The notes: generated by a model from the sequence alone, not told the origin. A stretch of 64,000 nucleotides of DNA from Microvelia longipes (GCA_018340805.1 JACMZG010000008.1:56388708-56452707); one strand, 5' to 3'. Shown: positions 1 to 13,645, counted from the stretch's first letter. A program made the numbers and translations.

Positions 1-497
1 TTTAAAACAAAAAATTAAAGAACGTTCTGGAAAATCTTACCTATAGCAAAATGGCAATGACAACGTAAATCATAATTAGACGGAAAATCAGTTTGACTAA
101 CATAATAAAACTATTTTTTTACAAAAAGGCTAATTCTAAATAAAGACCAATTATTCTTTATCTTTTTATTTAGGAAATAATTACCTTATAAAATAATAAT
201 GTATATTGTCATAGCATTACATAATTATGTATTTATATAATAATTAATTTATTGTTTATAGCAAATGTAACAGTGTTGCAAACTCAGTTATGCGTTAAAA
301 AGACTTGTAGCAAATCTGATGGAGTCATAACCTACGGCATCAACAAATAATTCATAAAATTATTTATCATTACATACTATATTTCTAATTTAGTACTTAA
401 ATAGTACTAATACTTTCTTATTAATTTACATCATAAATAAACAAAAGAAATAAAATGTACAATTATGTACAATGTACAGTACATTGTAATAATTACT
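1..497. other. AT-rich, nothing recognised
   Basis: I see no open frame, repeat family or structural motif that can be supported here beyond generally AT-rich non-coding sequence. Confidence 0.6.
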
Positions 498-532
498 GTA
501 TATCTCAGAGTACAATGTACTCTGAGATATAC
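498..532. repeat. Perfect hairpin palindrome
   Basis: Two 16-base arms (GTATATCTCAGAGTAC and its complement) flank a three-base AAT loop. Just upstream, GTACAATGTACAGTACATTG-type sequence forms a second GTAC-rich palindrome, so about 460-532 is locally palindrome-dense. Confidence 0.9.
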
Positions 533-1727
533 CTTGAAATTTATAAATTCTCTTGAGGGTTCAAGGTAGGCATATTTTGGCATGTTTACGGAATTTTTAT
601 TCTTCTTTTTACAGTGTTAATTTTATTCCTCTATTAAATATATTGTTAATATTGTTTCTAATTTAATAGCTCGAATCTAGATAAATTTTTACTACTGAAA
701 TATTTCATATAACTTTAATTAAATCCAAGGCATGTTTTTTCAAAAAAAAAGCTTTCAAAATTTAATATTAACCACACTAGCTTTAGGGTTAATAAAAAAA
801 TGACTTTTTATCGCTCATAATAATATTATTTGGGCTTAGCAGTGAATTCGTTTTTGCCAAAAACTAAAACAGAAATATTTTAAGTTCTAATCTAAAACTC
901 AAAACTGTAAGATAACGTAAGCACTATTTCTTCTTATCTTAGTTCCGTACGTTTTAAAGACGTTGTCAATATTATTAAACCTAAATATACAAAGAGAAAT
1001 ATATTACTAAAGGGCCCTATTCATTGAATTTTGAAACATCGAAAAATAACCCGACCACCTTTGACTATCAATAATCAAATGAACAGAGCAAAATTAGAGT
1101 GACTTGTAGAACGCTGAAAATATAACTCAAAATACAATGAGCAGGAAGCCGAAAAAATTGATGTCTTATAACCTTAACTTACTCTTAGAATAGGTTTTAA
1201 ATGAGGTTACACAGAGCCCCTGAGAGCCTCAAAATGATGTTTCAGGCCTCTTTAATGTATTAAGATAGGCCATGCCCCTCTAGTATATACCTCTTTGTAA
1301 ATACAGGCACTATTGTAAAACTATGACACAACTTTCTTTAAAGAGCCTAACAAAGTTAAAAGAAAGGAAATTTAAAATTTCCAAAAAAAAAATAAGATGT
1401 AAAGCATTGTCCTATATGTTTCTTAAAACTAAAGATATTTCAATTTAAAGAATTAATAATATACACCTTTCAGCAGTGATGTTTTAAGGATTTATTTGGA
1501 GACAGTAAGCTTATTAAAGGTATATGCGAAAGGATTGTGTTTGCACTAAAACAAGGTACGAGAGCAAGGTATAAACAGAATTTGTTTCAGATGTTTTTAA
1601 GATTTACAGAGAGGTTTTCTAAAAGGTTTGTCTGTACGTGTTATTATCTTAGCTCTAAGTGTTGTTTATGCTAGAGACAAAAATCAATCATTAGATTTGG
1701 TTGTGCTTTCCGGTTTTTTATTACCTT
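533..1727. other. AT-rich, nothing recognised
   Basis: No supported gene or named repeat. A slightly less AT-rich patch at about 1200-1290 has no useful open frame. Confidence 0.55.
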
Positions 1728-2263
1728 ATTAACTGTTATTAATGACACAGTAAAAAATTAAAAAATTAAACATAAAACACGGAAAAACATTTGGATAGGA
1801 TTGAAATTCAGTACGCACTTATTCCTTATAGGGTCAATAAATGTGCCTTGATGTGAGTTTGATCGCCTTACTTCAATGATCAATTTACTTTAATCACTTT
1901 CATTTGTAATCAGCATTACTTCAATTTATAGCAAATGGCATGTATACGAAAACCATGGTATATGGAAAACCATCAAATTGAGTAGAAATTTGGCACAAGA
2001 TTAGGTAACCCTTTACATTAATACATAGACGAAACTTTTGTTCTAAATAAACAAGTCTACGAGGTTTTATTTTAATAAGACTAGTTTTTTACGGGTTTTG
2101 TCGGACCACTCGTGTTACAAAGCAATAAGCGTGGCCAGTAGGAAGATAGGTGACCAATGGGATTAAAACTGATCTTTTCTGTCTGATAACGAGCGAAGCG
2201 AGTCTAAAGTGGTGAGGAAGAGCGTAACAAAGGTAAGAAAAATTTCCGGGGTTTTTCATGCTA
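1728..2263 (-). mobile_element. R1 repeat, old diverged copy
   Basis: The antisense head is recognisable from GAGCGAAGCGAGTCT (about 2192) and GGTGACCAATGGG (about 2149). The central part is recognisable from AATGACACAGTAAAAAATT near 1740, matching the AATGACTCAGCAAAAATTT segment of better copies. The microsatellite and tail are missing. An unrelated-looking segment at about 1880-1960 may be a small insertion. Confidence 0.65.
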
Positions 2264-2578
2264 TATATTTTCGGTGTAATAAACTATTATACTACACTAT
2301 TATACTTAACTATAATAAAATACTATACAAATTTTCATAAAAAAAATAACAATTTTCAGCAAAATTGTTAATCAAAAACTAGATTAGGCTGAGCGTTGCT
2401 TAACGTATTAGTTCATTGCATTTACCTTAAGAGTTTTTACTTTTTACCATAAGAAAATCAGTAAAAAATTAAAACCACACTGGCCAAATAATTATTCTAT
2501 AAAAAGTTAATTAAATTATTTAAATCAGGGACGTAGGGGATAGTATTTAAAGTTACTCAAAGTTTTAGGGAACATTCC

Positions 2579-2600
2579 AAGCTTGAATTAATTCAAGCTT
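2579..2600. repeat. Perfect 22-bp palindrome
   Basis: AAGCTTGAATT followed directly by its reverse complement, with no loop. It is isolated, with no flanking symmetry. Confidence 0.9.
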
Positions 2601-3084
2601 TTAGAGGGTCCTAGTTTTAGAGACATTTCAGAGGCTCCACTACATTGTTGTAGACAACTCTTATCGCTAACTTTATCATTAATTGCGAATTTTTGTTAGA
2701 CTATTGCGCTTATAAAGTTGTTCGGATGCCGGGATTAGGTTGAGTATCGATCTACTAGTAAATAATTTATTTGAACAAATCCAATTCAAACTGAAAGTGT
2801 ATCCTAGGGTCCAAAGTCAAAATTAATACTAACGCATTAATGAACCAATGAAATGAAATTTAAAAATATAAAACAAATGTGTATTCAATTAAAGCGCTTC
2901 ACTTTAATATTGTATCAAGAACTTTAAACAAATAATATAAAAAAAATTGGAGAAGTTGCCGCTTAGTTTATAGAAACCCTTTTAAGTCTGTTTACGTGAT
3001 TTAATTTTTATTTACACATTTGTTAAAACCTTATAACAATTAATGGATTGTGCCAATAGGTTATACTGACTTCGTCAATAGCCG

Positions 3085-3112
3085 AATTTACCATTGGACA
3101 CAATGGTAAATT
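3085..3112. repeat. 12-bp-arm hairpin
   Basis: AATTTACCATTG and its reverse complement are separated by GACA. Its function is unknown; it may be a remnant of a MITE end. Confidence 0.75.
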
Positions 3113-3189
3113 AAGTACAATTGGAATAGGCAAGTAATAACTTAAGAAGTTACTCATTTATCAACAATACTCGCGACTAATTTTTTCGA

Positions 3190-3250
3190 ATGATATATTT
3201 GGGGATTTGCTAATATTGTGGCAGTATGCTACTACTTACAAAACTACAAA
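3190..3250 (-). mobile_element. Fragment related to the BEL/Pao LTR
   Basis: The order GGATTTGCTAATATTGTGGCAGTATGCTACTACTTACAAAACTA matches, with substitutions, the reverse complement of the 62.3-kb LTR (AATTCGCTTATATCGTGGCTGTATGCCACTTACATAAACTAG). Similarity fades on both sides. The sequence is quoted here in two-family alignment form only to show the shared order of motifs: TTTGCTAATATTGTGGC, ATGC, ACTTACA. Confidence 0.5.
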
Positions 3251-4600
3251 AACCATTGCTAAAGGAGAACAATCATGTGCTGCGAAGCGGTAACTGGAGA
3301 GCTAAACGGCCCCTATCGCTGACGCCACGTAGCGTTAAACAGGCCTAAGGCCTCTTGTTTCCCCTAAAAAATCTAAAAAATATTGTAAAGGGGAAAATTA
3401 TGATTTATTTTTAGCGAAAGAAGGTAAAACTATCTCTATTATCTCTAAAAATGTGCACGATCCTTGATATGAAAGCTACTTTCTTTATTATCAAGTCAAT
3501 GATGCAAAAAACTAGTTTATTTTAGATATAAAGTTTAGTTAATAAATATGCCTGAAGTCATGAAGTATAATATACGAGTGAAGTAGGGTGATGCTGACGT
3601 CCTTAGGGGTAGATAAGAGTAATGGGCTCCACATACTTGATACGATCAAAAATCTTAGTAAGTAGGCATCCGGAAAGCAGTTCATCCAATAAAATTATTG
3701 ATGAATAAATACATGGAAGGTTATCATCAAGAAAATAATTGTGTTATGAAATCTCCTTACGGTATAATACTAGTTTTCTTTCATAAAAGAAGAAATAATA
3801 TTTGAAGCAACATTATTTTTAATTGCTAGGCTTTCAAGTTAATGATGGACATGTAAGGCTGTCAAATAATTTTAGTTCGATAATAAACTGTAAGGAGGCA
3901 TCTGGGTTAGTGCCTCTTCAGAAATATTCCGAGTAAGATACCTCTCACCCCCTGTCCATGCAACCATGAAATATTGCCCTTCTAAGTTTGTACCATCTAA
4001 GGGTTTAACACCTTTTCTCTCTCTTTGACCCCGGGGAAATAACTAAATTTTCCTCAAAAATTCCAAAGATCTTTTTTTGCGTCGTTTGAACCCTAGTTTA
4101 AATCCCTTGGCTAAAATATATTTAAACTAAGCCCTGTTTCATATTTACTGGTTTTCCTTTCTTTTACATTATATAAAAAATCATATTTTGTTTTTGTCCC
4201 ATAACTCAAAACGATAACAGGTTTGTACATAAGAAGGTTGCAGCGTTTTATTTCATAATTTACAGTTAGACTATAATTAAAGTCACACTGGTCTGGGTTC
4301 CTGGCAATTACCACCATTGGGTTTCATTTGGAGGGAAATGAAACTCCTGTTAAAAAGTCAGGCTCCTCTAAACCTATCGTTAGGGTGTGAGCCAGTTATA
4401 GGGCTTACCAGAAGCAAAGTCAACTTCCTTTTGGATGACTTAGATATTCTTAAAATGAAAGTTAATTTCAAACTAGCCAAAAAATGTTAAAGAAAGCTAG
4501 TAAAGCCACAAGCCTATGGGTTCACTCCTCGGGTGGAAAGAGCTTAGATATCTTGACTGGTCATTGCTGGATCCAGAAGCATTTATAATATGAAGAGCCA
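3251..4600. other. No gene recognised
   Basis: A slightly GC-richer patch at 3270-3350 has GCGAAGCGG and GACGCCACGTAGCG words resembling a patch at 6340-6420. The remainder is AT-rich and carries no supported open frame. Confidence 0.45.
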
Positions 4601-4813
4601 ATGTGTCCTAAAAGTGAAGTTGATAAATACACAACAGATTACTTTACGAGTATAGGAACGTGTATATCATATGCTAGACAAAGATGTAGTATTTTTGGCC
4701 CAGGCACTTTTCTGGAAGACGACTTGGGGAAACTTCTACGGGTAGATGTTCTGAAATTCCAAAGAGAATCGGGCAGGTTCAAAGAAAGAAAGGCTCTATT
4801 AGTTAAGAGGTGA
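4601..4813 (+). CDS. Orphan 70-codon open frame, doubtful
   Basis: An ATG-to-TGA frame with a mixed, protein-like composition (…GPGTFLEDDLGKLLRVDVLKFQ…) lies in a less AT-rich patch (about 4350-4860). No promoter, splice signals or family were recognised. It could be an exon remnant or a decayed transposon fragment, or chance. Confidence 0.15.
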   Translation: MCPKSEVDKYTTDYFTSIGTCISYARQRCSIFGPGTFLEDDLGKLLRVDVLKFQRESGRFKERKALLVKR

Positions 4814-4882
4814 AGACGCTTTTGGGACTAGCAAAAAAGCGCCTTTGTGACATAATTGCTTAGGTCTAGAATCTTCCCCACC

Positions 4883-4921
4883 TTTACTATTACTACTACT
4901 ACTACTAACACTATTATTACT
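4883..4921. repeat. Short (ACT)n trinucleotide tract
   Basis: An imperfect run of ACT/ATT triplets, about 13 units. Confidence 0.7.
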
Positions 4922-5640
4922 CTTCAGAGATATTTACACCTTAACAGTACTTCACATAAGTAAAACATCTTAAAGTACATGATATATGCAGTTGGATATC
5001 TTTCATGGTTTACTTTGGTTTAATATTAAAAAATATACATTAAAAATTCAATCGTTACCATAAACACCACAAGTATTGAACATTATGCAATCGCCTACTC
5101 ACCTGAAACCAAAAATAAGTAGATAATGAAAATTTTGAATCAAACTCCTGCATAGATACAAGGTGCATGCAACATACAAGGTGTCCTCAGAAAAAGCTGC
5201 CCATTTAAAGGTAAAACTTACCAACAATTCTATTCTCACAAAAAGTTATTCTACATTAAGAATAACTTCTTTCTGCTTTATTTTTGCTATAAAATGAATA
5301 ACTATTGTGATGCAGAAGTAACACACTTTTCAGTTATTTTTTTTAAATCTACCAAAACATTAATAAATAAAACTTATTTATTAATACAACCTTTGTCAAT
5401 AAATTAAATTTTTGATGTTCCAGAAAAAAGGGAATGAGTTGATGAGCATCTTCAAGCTGGGACATTTTCTATTATTATCTATTAAAAATTTGCTTGTTTA
5501 ATAAAATAATTATCATTAAACAAAACGACTTGGCAAAAATGTCTAAAATTCACTCAAAATTGAAAACATTTTGGATTGAGCTGAGACTTAGTATACATAA
5601 AAATACTATATAAGGCAAACAAAATGATATTATCACCATT
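4922..5640. other. AT-rich; short 'TACAAGGTGTCC' repeat edge
   Basis: At 5174-5200 ACATACAAGGTGTCCTC resembles the TACAGGGTGTCC-type end seen in many insect repeats, but no matching second end was found. Nothing else is supported. Confidence 0.35.
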
Positions 5641-5649
5641 TGTTTTGAT

Positions 5650-5790
5650 TTTGTCATTTAACATATATAATAATATGTGAACACATCACTGTTTTTACCA
5701 ATACAATAGGAAATTCGCTAATAATGTGGCAATATGCCACTTACAAAAACTAATAATATGACAAAGTGATATAGTACGACTTGCCGCGGA
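5650..5790 (-). mobile_element. Antisense LTR fragment related to the BEL/Pao LTR
   Basis: Matches the 5' half of the LTR at 62249 in reverse complement: shared blocks AACATATATAA, AAATTCGCTAAT, GTGGC…TATGCCACTTACA…AACTA and GATATAG occur in the same order and spacing. It is diverged enough to be a different subfamily or an old solo-LTR remnant. No internal element sequence is attached. Confidence 0.68.
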
Positions 5791-6099
5791 GGGGTCATGC
5801 GTAGAAATTAGAAAAGAGAAAGAAAGTTCTTTTATATTTTGTTATTAAGTTAATGAGGTATAAAAAAAGTTATTTTGAGAGTTAATCACAAAGTGCAGTT
5901 GAGTTGACGCTCGTACATGAATGTCATTATACTGTCTAATTAGTGTAAACACAACGACCCAACTTGAAAATTTCTTTATACAGTTATCTTTAGATTTTTT
6001 GGGACAATGAACCCAAACACTTAATAATAGTAAGTAATCGTAACCGAGAAACTAAGTAAACTGAAGAGTGGCGTAAACTTATAAAACAAAACTTAAAAC

Positions 6100-6255
6100 T
6101 TGAGTGTCTCCACCGTGCGTTTATTGTCTTGATAAACAACACAGCTTACACAAATTAAGCTTAATAAACAACATTGGAAAATTCGCTTATATGTTGGAAA
6201 TATGCCACTTATATAAACTAGTAATATGACAAACTGATATAGGACAACAGTTGTA
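6100..6255 (-). mobile_element. Second antisense LTR fragment
   Basis: AAAATTCGCTTATAT, TATGCCACTTATATAAACTAG and CTGATATAGGACAACA match the LTR at 62249 more closely than the copy 500 bp upstream. Its outer end, TGTTGTCC on the minus strand, agrees with an LTR beginning TGT. Two related LTR pieces in the same orientation about 470 bp apart could be remnants of separate insertions, or of one element whose internal region was lost. Confidence 0.7.
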
Positions 6256-7105
6256 TTTTTTTAAATATAAATCCTTTATTAATAAGTATTTTAACAATGT
6301 ACAATTAATAATTGAAATTAGTACACAAAAAACACAACAGTATAGCCGCGAAGTGGCTCCCGCAGACGCCTTACATTATTAAGCGACTTCGCATTAATAA
6401 CGCGGCCAAACGACGCTCTCCCCAAAAACAAATTGTACATGCAACAAGGCTGTAAAGCCATTATTGACTTAGGAAATTGATTATCGACTAGCTTCTTTCC
6501 TTAATTAACAAATTTTCGCAGCAATAAAATCTTATTTTACACCCTAGTTACAAAACCAATCAAATTGTGTTTGTTAATTTCCATAGTGTGATTTTCTTTA
6601 TTGTCTTTTAGTAAATTTAAAGCATAGATTGTTTATTTGCTATAGAAATAGTTGGTTTTCTATCGTGACTGGAAATTATTATTCTTGGTTAACTAGGTCA
6701 GGTGATATGTCGTGTAATAGAAAGCTTAATATAGATTTATAAGTAAAGCATAAAACATGCTTAGCTTTGTCTCTAGATTTAGATCTTTACACGGTAATAA
6801 TAATAATATAATTTATTTATCACTATGTTGTAATACATACATTGTAATATGTTGTAAAGTATTATTATTTTGATTTATTATCAAATAAATATTAACCCTT
6901 TATTTACAACTTTAAAACTTAATTTATTAAATTGTTACAATCACTGACAGCAAAGGGGGAGACGCCGGACACATAATCTCGAGCCTTAAAACTTCAATAT
7001 ATCTTCAAGCTCCAAGCTCCTAGCGAATTTTATCTTTAACTCAATTCAATTATATCTTCCATATATCTTAGCGAATTTCCTTTGAAAAAAATTCGATACT
7101 AGGAT
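6256..7105. other. AT-rich with one GC patch
   Basis: The patch 6340-6420 contains GCCGCGAAGTGGC and AAGCGACTTCGC, self-complementary words reminiscent of 3270-3350. No gene signals. Confidence 0.4.
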
Positions 7106-8012
<907 letters not shown>

Positions 8013-8695
8013 AAACTTGTTTAAATCAGAAAAGTACAAACTATGCACTTAAAGCATTAAAATATCGGGTAAGTACTTTTCCTCATAAGTTCGGATTCCC
8101 TTTTCTCGTCTTGAGAATGTCATAAAGTGTCAGAAACGGATATTTATTATGATGAAACCTAGGTTTAAAATTTGTAGAATGAAAACAATACTTCTCCTAT
8201 ACCTAAAGTGGTAGTAGGCGTAGTATAAAAGCTACAAAAAATGAAATAAACACTCAATTTAAAGTCAAGTTCAAAATTTTGCAACAATATACGAGATGAA
8301 TATTTTTTAGAATTTAATAATAATTCACACGAAGCTCAAACCAGCTTTTTTAAGGTTTCTTGATTCTTTATCATGCCATTTATTTGTTTTAATAATTAAC
8401 AAAAAATGGGCAAGTACTTAATTAACAAATTAATTATAAAAATAAAAGTAGCAGAAAGACTACAATTTTTAAATGGTAATTAAAATTACTTACTTTACTT
8501 AAAATTACTTAGTTATTAAAATGCTTATTACACGTATTATATTTAAAAAAGTTAGACCTTGGTTTATTTTAACAAACGGCCTTCGATGAAACTATAAGTT
8601 TACATTAAAATATAATCAAGTTATTATGCCCATCTTAAACACTAAGTGATATTTTTAACATTAAAAAAGTCTTTATGACTTTGACGTATAATTGA
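8013..8695. other. AT-rich, nothing recognised
   Basis: No supported feature between two R1 copies. Confidence 0.55.
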
Positions 8696-9463
8696 ATGAT
8701 CGGGTACAGGGTACCTCGAAACTATTTCTCACCACATTGGATTCGATAAGATGCTCTGACAACTCTAGAATCGCTTCGCTTGTCCTTAGAATATATAAAT
8801 CAGCAAATTTATACTCCGATACGTTTTTGGACTCGCTTCGTTCATTCTTTAAACTGTAGGTAGATTCGATTGATTCCCAGCGGTCACCCAACTTTTATGA
8901 TCCAAGAAAAACCGTAGATATGCTTGTTGTATTGAAACGAAACTTAGCATATTATTCATTGCATGAAGGGAAGTGTTTGTACCAAATTTTAAACCAATTA
9001 GAAAAAAAACGTTTTTAAGTCATTATAAGTAATCCTGATAATGAGATAAAATTTGACACTTATGTTGTTCATGGTCTTCATATAACTATAACATTTCATA
9101 TAACATGCGTGCCAATCAAACCAATCAATAAAGTTTTCCGCGGCTAATACATTTTTAAAATTTTTACTGAGTCATTATTGCAGGTTAATGACGTCATTAA
9201 AATTGTTAGACAAGTTACACAAGTCGCAAAGATTGATTTTCGAACCAAGTTTTAATGTTCTAGCACAAATACACTAGGCGATAGTATGATAACAGACACC
9301 AACACACACATAAATACAGACAACTTTGTAAAAACTACTTAAGAGGTCTTAAAAACACCAGAAACCAATAATATTTTATATGACATCCTCATTCAGAATT
9401 ATTTTGCATACACAATCCTTTCCTTATAAAACTACGGTATAAATGAAGAAAACCAAAAATACA
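8696..9463 (+). mobile_element. R1 repeat, near full length
   Basis: All R1 modules appear in order: GGGTACAGGGTACCTCG start, two degraded CGCTTCGCTTG motifs, TCCCAGCGGTCACCC, ACGAAACTTAGC, ACTGAGTCATTATTGCAGGT then AATGACGTCAT, an ACACAC block, AAGAGGTCTTAAAAACACC, and tail CTACGGTATAAATGAAGAAAA. It has no coding capacity. Confidence 0.85.
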
Positions 9464-10314
9464 ATAAAAGAAACACAATTAAAGAGAGTAAAGTTAAATA
9501 TAATACAATATAATAATATGTAATAAATATAATAAGTATTTAAAAAGAATATAAAAGTAGTTAACATTATTTATTTTGATTTTTTAAAAATATTTTCAAA
9601 ACTATTAGTATTTTTATAAAATCTTCTCATAAAAAATTATTATAGGGATTTCACAAAAAACAAGGAGTTATTTAGAACCCATGACTTTATTTCATCAAAC
9701 ATTTATATGTTTTCGCTAGACCCCAGGGTTTAGCTTTTTAAAACTCGAGTAATTTGATGGAATGTTGCCTTTAAATATATACATAACATATTCTTAATAT
9801 CTTTAATCTTTATTGAATCTAAGATCTGATTTTCGTAACGAAAATACGTGTCGTTTCAAAACATTTCCGCTAATATATATTTTTTAAAGCAGTGCATAGA
9901 CTAAGAACTTACAACCCAAACACTATTAAGTCTTAAGTCCTACAAAAGAAACGATAAGATTACTTTATCGGTCAAGTCATTCAAAATATTTTGATTTAGA
10001 CATTGGAACATTGATGATAAAAGATTAATAGTTCAAAGATTTATGAAAATTATTAATATTTAATATATTTATATTTTTATAATTAAAAATTAATTATTTA
10101 TATCAAAATATTTAGATTAAATATTTTAATATTTTATCTTGAAACCATAAAAATAACTTTTTAAAAAAAAATCAAATAAATAGCTATATAAAATAAATAA
10201 ATTAGCCATTTAAGGTGTTGAAAATAAAGAAATAAAATAAGGTTGTACTTTAATGGCCTATAATATTTCAAAAAATTCTTTTCTGAATAGTGCATCTACA
10301 CCTATAGACTAATT
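9464..10314. other. Very AT-rich spacer
   Basis: Long runs of A/T with no supported gene or repeat family. Confidence 0.55.
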
Positions 10315-10515
10315 TTTACAAACTTTTAACTCTAGCATAAGTACACTGGGAGCTACGATGATAACAGACACACAAACACAAACTGACAACTTTGTGAAAA
10401 CCACTAAGGAGGCAATAAAACACATCAAACGGATAATTCTAGTGACATCCCGGTGTTGTGCAAACACAATTCTTTTCCAATATACTTACGGCATAATTGA
10501 GAAAAAGTAAAAAAA
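10315..10515 (+). mobile_element. R1 repeat, tail third only
   Basis: Starts at TTTTTACAAACTTTTAACTC and keeps CACTGGGAGCTACGATGATAACAG, the ACAC block, CGGATAATTC…GACATCCCGG and TACGGCATAATTGAG. The head and middle are missing. Confidence 0.8.
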
Positions 10516-11489
10516 ACAATTTATACTTACGATTAATTATTAAAGAACTAAAAATATCTAGAGATATTTATTTCTAAATATTCCACAATTAGAATAGGTC
10601 AGATGATAATAAAGAGGGTTAACAAGAGGAAGTTAATATAAGATAAGAGAAGAAACCATAATTTATACTACATGAAAAAGTAAATACATATAAGTTATTC
10701 AAACCACAAGTGTTTAGTTAGCAGAGGAATACTAAATAGTTACTCATATGTATCATATACATTATAATATTAAGATAAATGTGTTTGAGGAGTACTTGAA
10801 AGAAATGACATCACACGAGGCTCTTACAATATGTACCGCTCCTTATTATATAATATTTATATACATAAAATACTTTACACTCTATTTAATCAATGGTATG
10901 CACTAAAATATTTAAATAAATTGGCTCGATGGGGGAGAAATTGGCTCTCAGAACCACAGTTTGGGACCTGAAAGGTGTTACTGTAATAAGTACTAGAGAC
11001 GTTAAGGAATCATTGTTTGTGGGAGATTTATAACTTCATTAATTTATTTTGAACTTGATATTTCATCTAATTTAGTGATCAGTGTTAAGATAGACGATAA
11101 AATAAATTGATTGAGACTGGTTTCAGCTAAGCCGGAACATCTTAAGTGGTAATGGAATACTTATACATATATACGGATGTCGTTGGCCTATGGTGCTTAA
11201 AGCTGGAGAAGTAGTTAGGCAGGAAATTTCTACTTCCACCCTTTTAAGCCTAATTTTCTAGACAGAGTTAGCCCCGAAGGGCCACGGCATAATTTACAGG
11301 TCCGGGTAACAGCAAAGTTGACAAAAAATTCGCCTCATCAAAACAACAACCATTTCACATGTGGCATTCTCTGAGAGGACCAAGGCCCCTGTTCTTATCT
11401 CATAGTTGCTGCCACCACTTAACTCTGATCCAACAGGTATGTGAGAAAATGGACATAGCTAAATAAATGAATAATTGCACTATAACAAA
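10516..11489. other. No gene recognised; moderately GC patch
   Basis: About 10920-11440 is less AT-rich (for example CCCCGAAGGGCC at 11272-11283, a short palindrome) and may be decayed transposon or gene sequence, but every frame is broken by stops. Confidence 0.4.
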
Positions 11490-12232
11490 CGGACACGGGG
11501 TTCAATTCCTTATTCACATTTCCTCATCACATCGGATTTACTACACAAATCCTCTCTACTCGCTTCGCTCGTCTTTAGATTATAAATATATTCGTATTAT
11601 TCCCAGCGGTCAACCATCCAGGCATTGACCACGCTCGATGCTGCTTAAAACTTATATTATCTAACAAGAACTGGATACTTGTCGTATTAACACGAAACTT
11701 ACTAAACTTATTTATTACTTTAAGGTCTATACTTAAAGGTCTACACAAATTTCAAGTCAATTGGACTATTTTCCAATCATTTTAATTTTTCAAAAACGTA
11801 CAAAAGGCATTTGATAAAATGGAACTAATACTGATAATGAGATGAAACTTGGCACATATGTTGAACTTATATATGACAATATACGTGCTAAACTGATCAA
11901 AAACAAACAAAAAGTCACAGTTTTATACAATTTCGAAATTTTTGCTGAGACATTATTGCGGGTTAATGACGTCATATTTACTTTCCAAATAGGACAACTA
12001 CACATAAAGATTGATTTTTTGTAACAAGTTTTAACTTTGTAGCACAATAAACCAGAAGCTACCATAACAGACTCACACTCACACATACAGACAGACAACT
12101 TTTTAAAAACCACTTAGGAGGCTTTAAAATCATCTGAAACGGATAATTCCGGTGACATCCCGGTTTCGGTTTTTTTTTGAAAACACAATACTTTTCCATA
12201 TCTACGCTATAAAAGAGGAAAATTAAAAGTAT
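11490..12232 (+). mobile_element. R1 repeat, near full length
   Basis: Runs from a degraded start (ACACGGGGTTCAATTCC) through TCGCTTCGCTCGTC, CCAGCGGTCAACCATCCAGGC, AATGAGATGAAACTTGGCAC, TTGCGGGTTAATGACGTCAT and the ACTCACAC/ACAGACAG block to GCTATAAAAGAGGAAAA. The 107- and 60-codon frames inside it are fortuitous. Confidence 0.85.
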
Positions 12233-12856
12233 TTCAACTTTAAACGAGACGGTATTAATTTGATTATTGTTTATAAAACTATATAAAATAAAGGAACTAA
12301 TAAAAAAGTTATTGTTTATTATTTACAAAACTAAAAAGTAGTTTACATGGATGCATCAAAAGAAAAATAGAAATATTTATAAAACCTTGGTACAATGTAA
12401 AGTACACAATAAAGAGTTTTATTTGTTTTATAGCAGGATATTTAATTACTAACAATCCTCTTGGTAAAACTCTTAAGGAAAGAGTTGAAAACAAACAAGG
12501 GAACGTAAAGTAATGCCAATATAAACATGTTTAAATGACCATAATAAATATATTTCAAGACCATAATAAATATATTTTAAGTCAAAATATGCTATAACAA
12601 CAACATTTCCAGGTGCATAAGAAACTCTTATAAATAAACAACACCTACACGCTATACACAAAGCAAATATAACAATTGGAGGGAATATTACGATAATGAG
12701 TAAACGGCTAAAATAGATTAAACAAATATAAAGCCCACATTAAAACTCTCACTCGAAGAACCTTCTCAACACGTCCGAAAAAACAACTAGATCCGATAAA
12801 TATTCCGGGCTTAATAATATTTGATAGTTATTTACATCATGAAATAATAAAAATCA
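12233..12856. other. AT-rich, nothing recognised
   Basis: Only chance frames of about 60 codons. A local direct duplication of GACCATAATAAATATATTT lies at about 12537-12580. Confidence 0.5.
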
Positions 12857-13623
12857 TATACCTCAGAACTAATCCTCATTACATCAGATTAGCTACGCTC
12901 ATCCTCCAGGCTTCGGACTCGCTTCGCTCGTCCTCAGAAATGCAGTTCGCCAAAAGTATACTGCAACATGCATTCGGACTCGCTTCACTCGTCTTCAGAT
13001 AGTAAATGCCGTATCATTTTCAGCGGTCATCCATACAACATCAAACACGCTCAATACTTCTTAATTTTTATTATCCAACAAAAATCATGAATATGCTTTG
13101 TGGTATTAAAATGAAACTTAATGTACTTATTTATTAGGTAATGTTATATACTTGTACTAAATTTCAACTCAATTGAACCATTTCCAATTTTTTAAAAAAC
13201 ATACATAAGTCATTCAATAAAAATTTAACTAATGAGATGAAACTTAGCACATATGTTAGTCCAATACATTTCAAATCTCAATCCGATCGCTTGACTTTTG
13301 CGCGTTTTATGATTTTTCGACATTTTTGCTGAGTTATTATTGCAGGTTAATGACGTCATATAAAAATAATTTTCCGAATGGCACAAGTACAGCGGTAGAC
13401 TGTTTTTGTACAAAATTTTATTTTTAAGCATAAATTCGATGATAACGGCGCTACGATGATAACAGACACACACATACAGACAGACAACTTTGCGAAAACC
13501 ACTCATGAGGCCTTAAAACGCCTAAAAAGTATAATTCCGTTTTCATCCCGGTTTCGGATTTTTCGCAAACTCAATACTTTTCCAATATACCTACGGTAAA
13601 AATGAGGAAAGGTAAAAAGTACC
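12857..13623 (+). mobile_element. R1 repeat, near full length
   Basis: Contains two head motifs (12908 and 12965: CGGACTCGCTTCGCTCGTCC and a one-base variant), CAGCGGTCATCC, GATGAAACTTAGCAC, ATTGCAGGTTAATGACGTCAT, ACACACATACAGACAGACAAC and tail CTACGGTAAAAATGAGGAAA. Confidence 0.87.
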
Positions 13624-13645
13624 ATTATATTATTTTAACCTTTAA

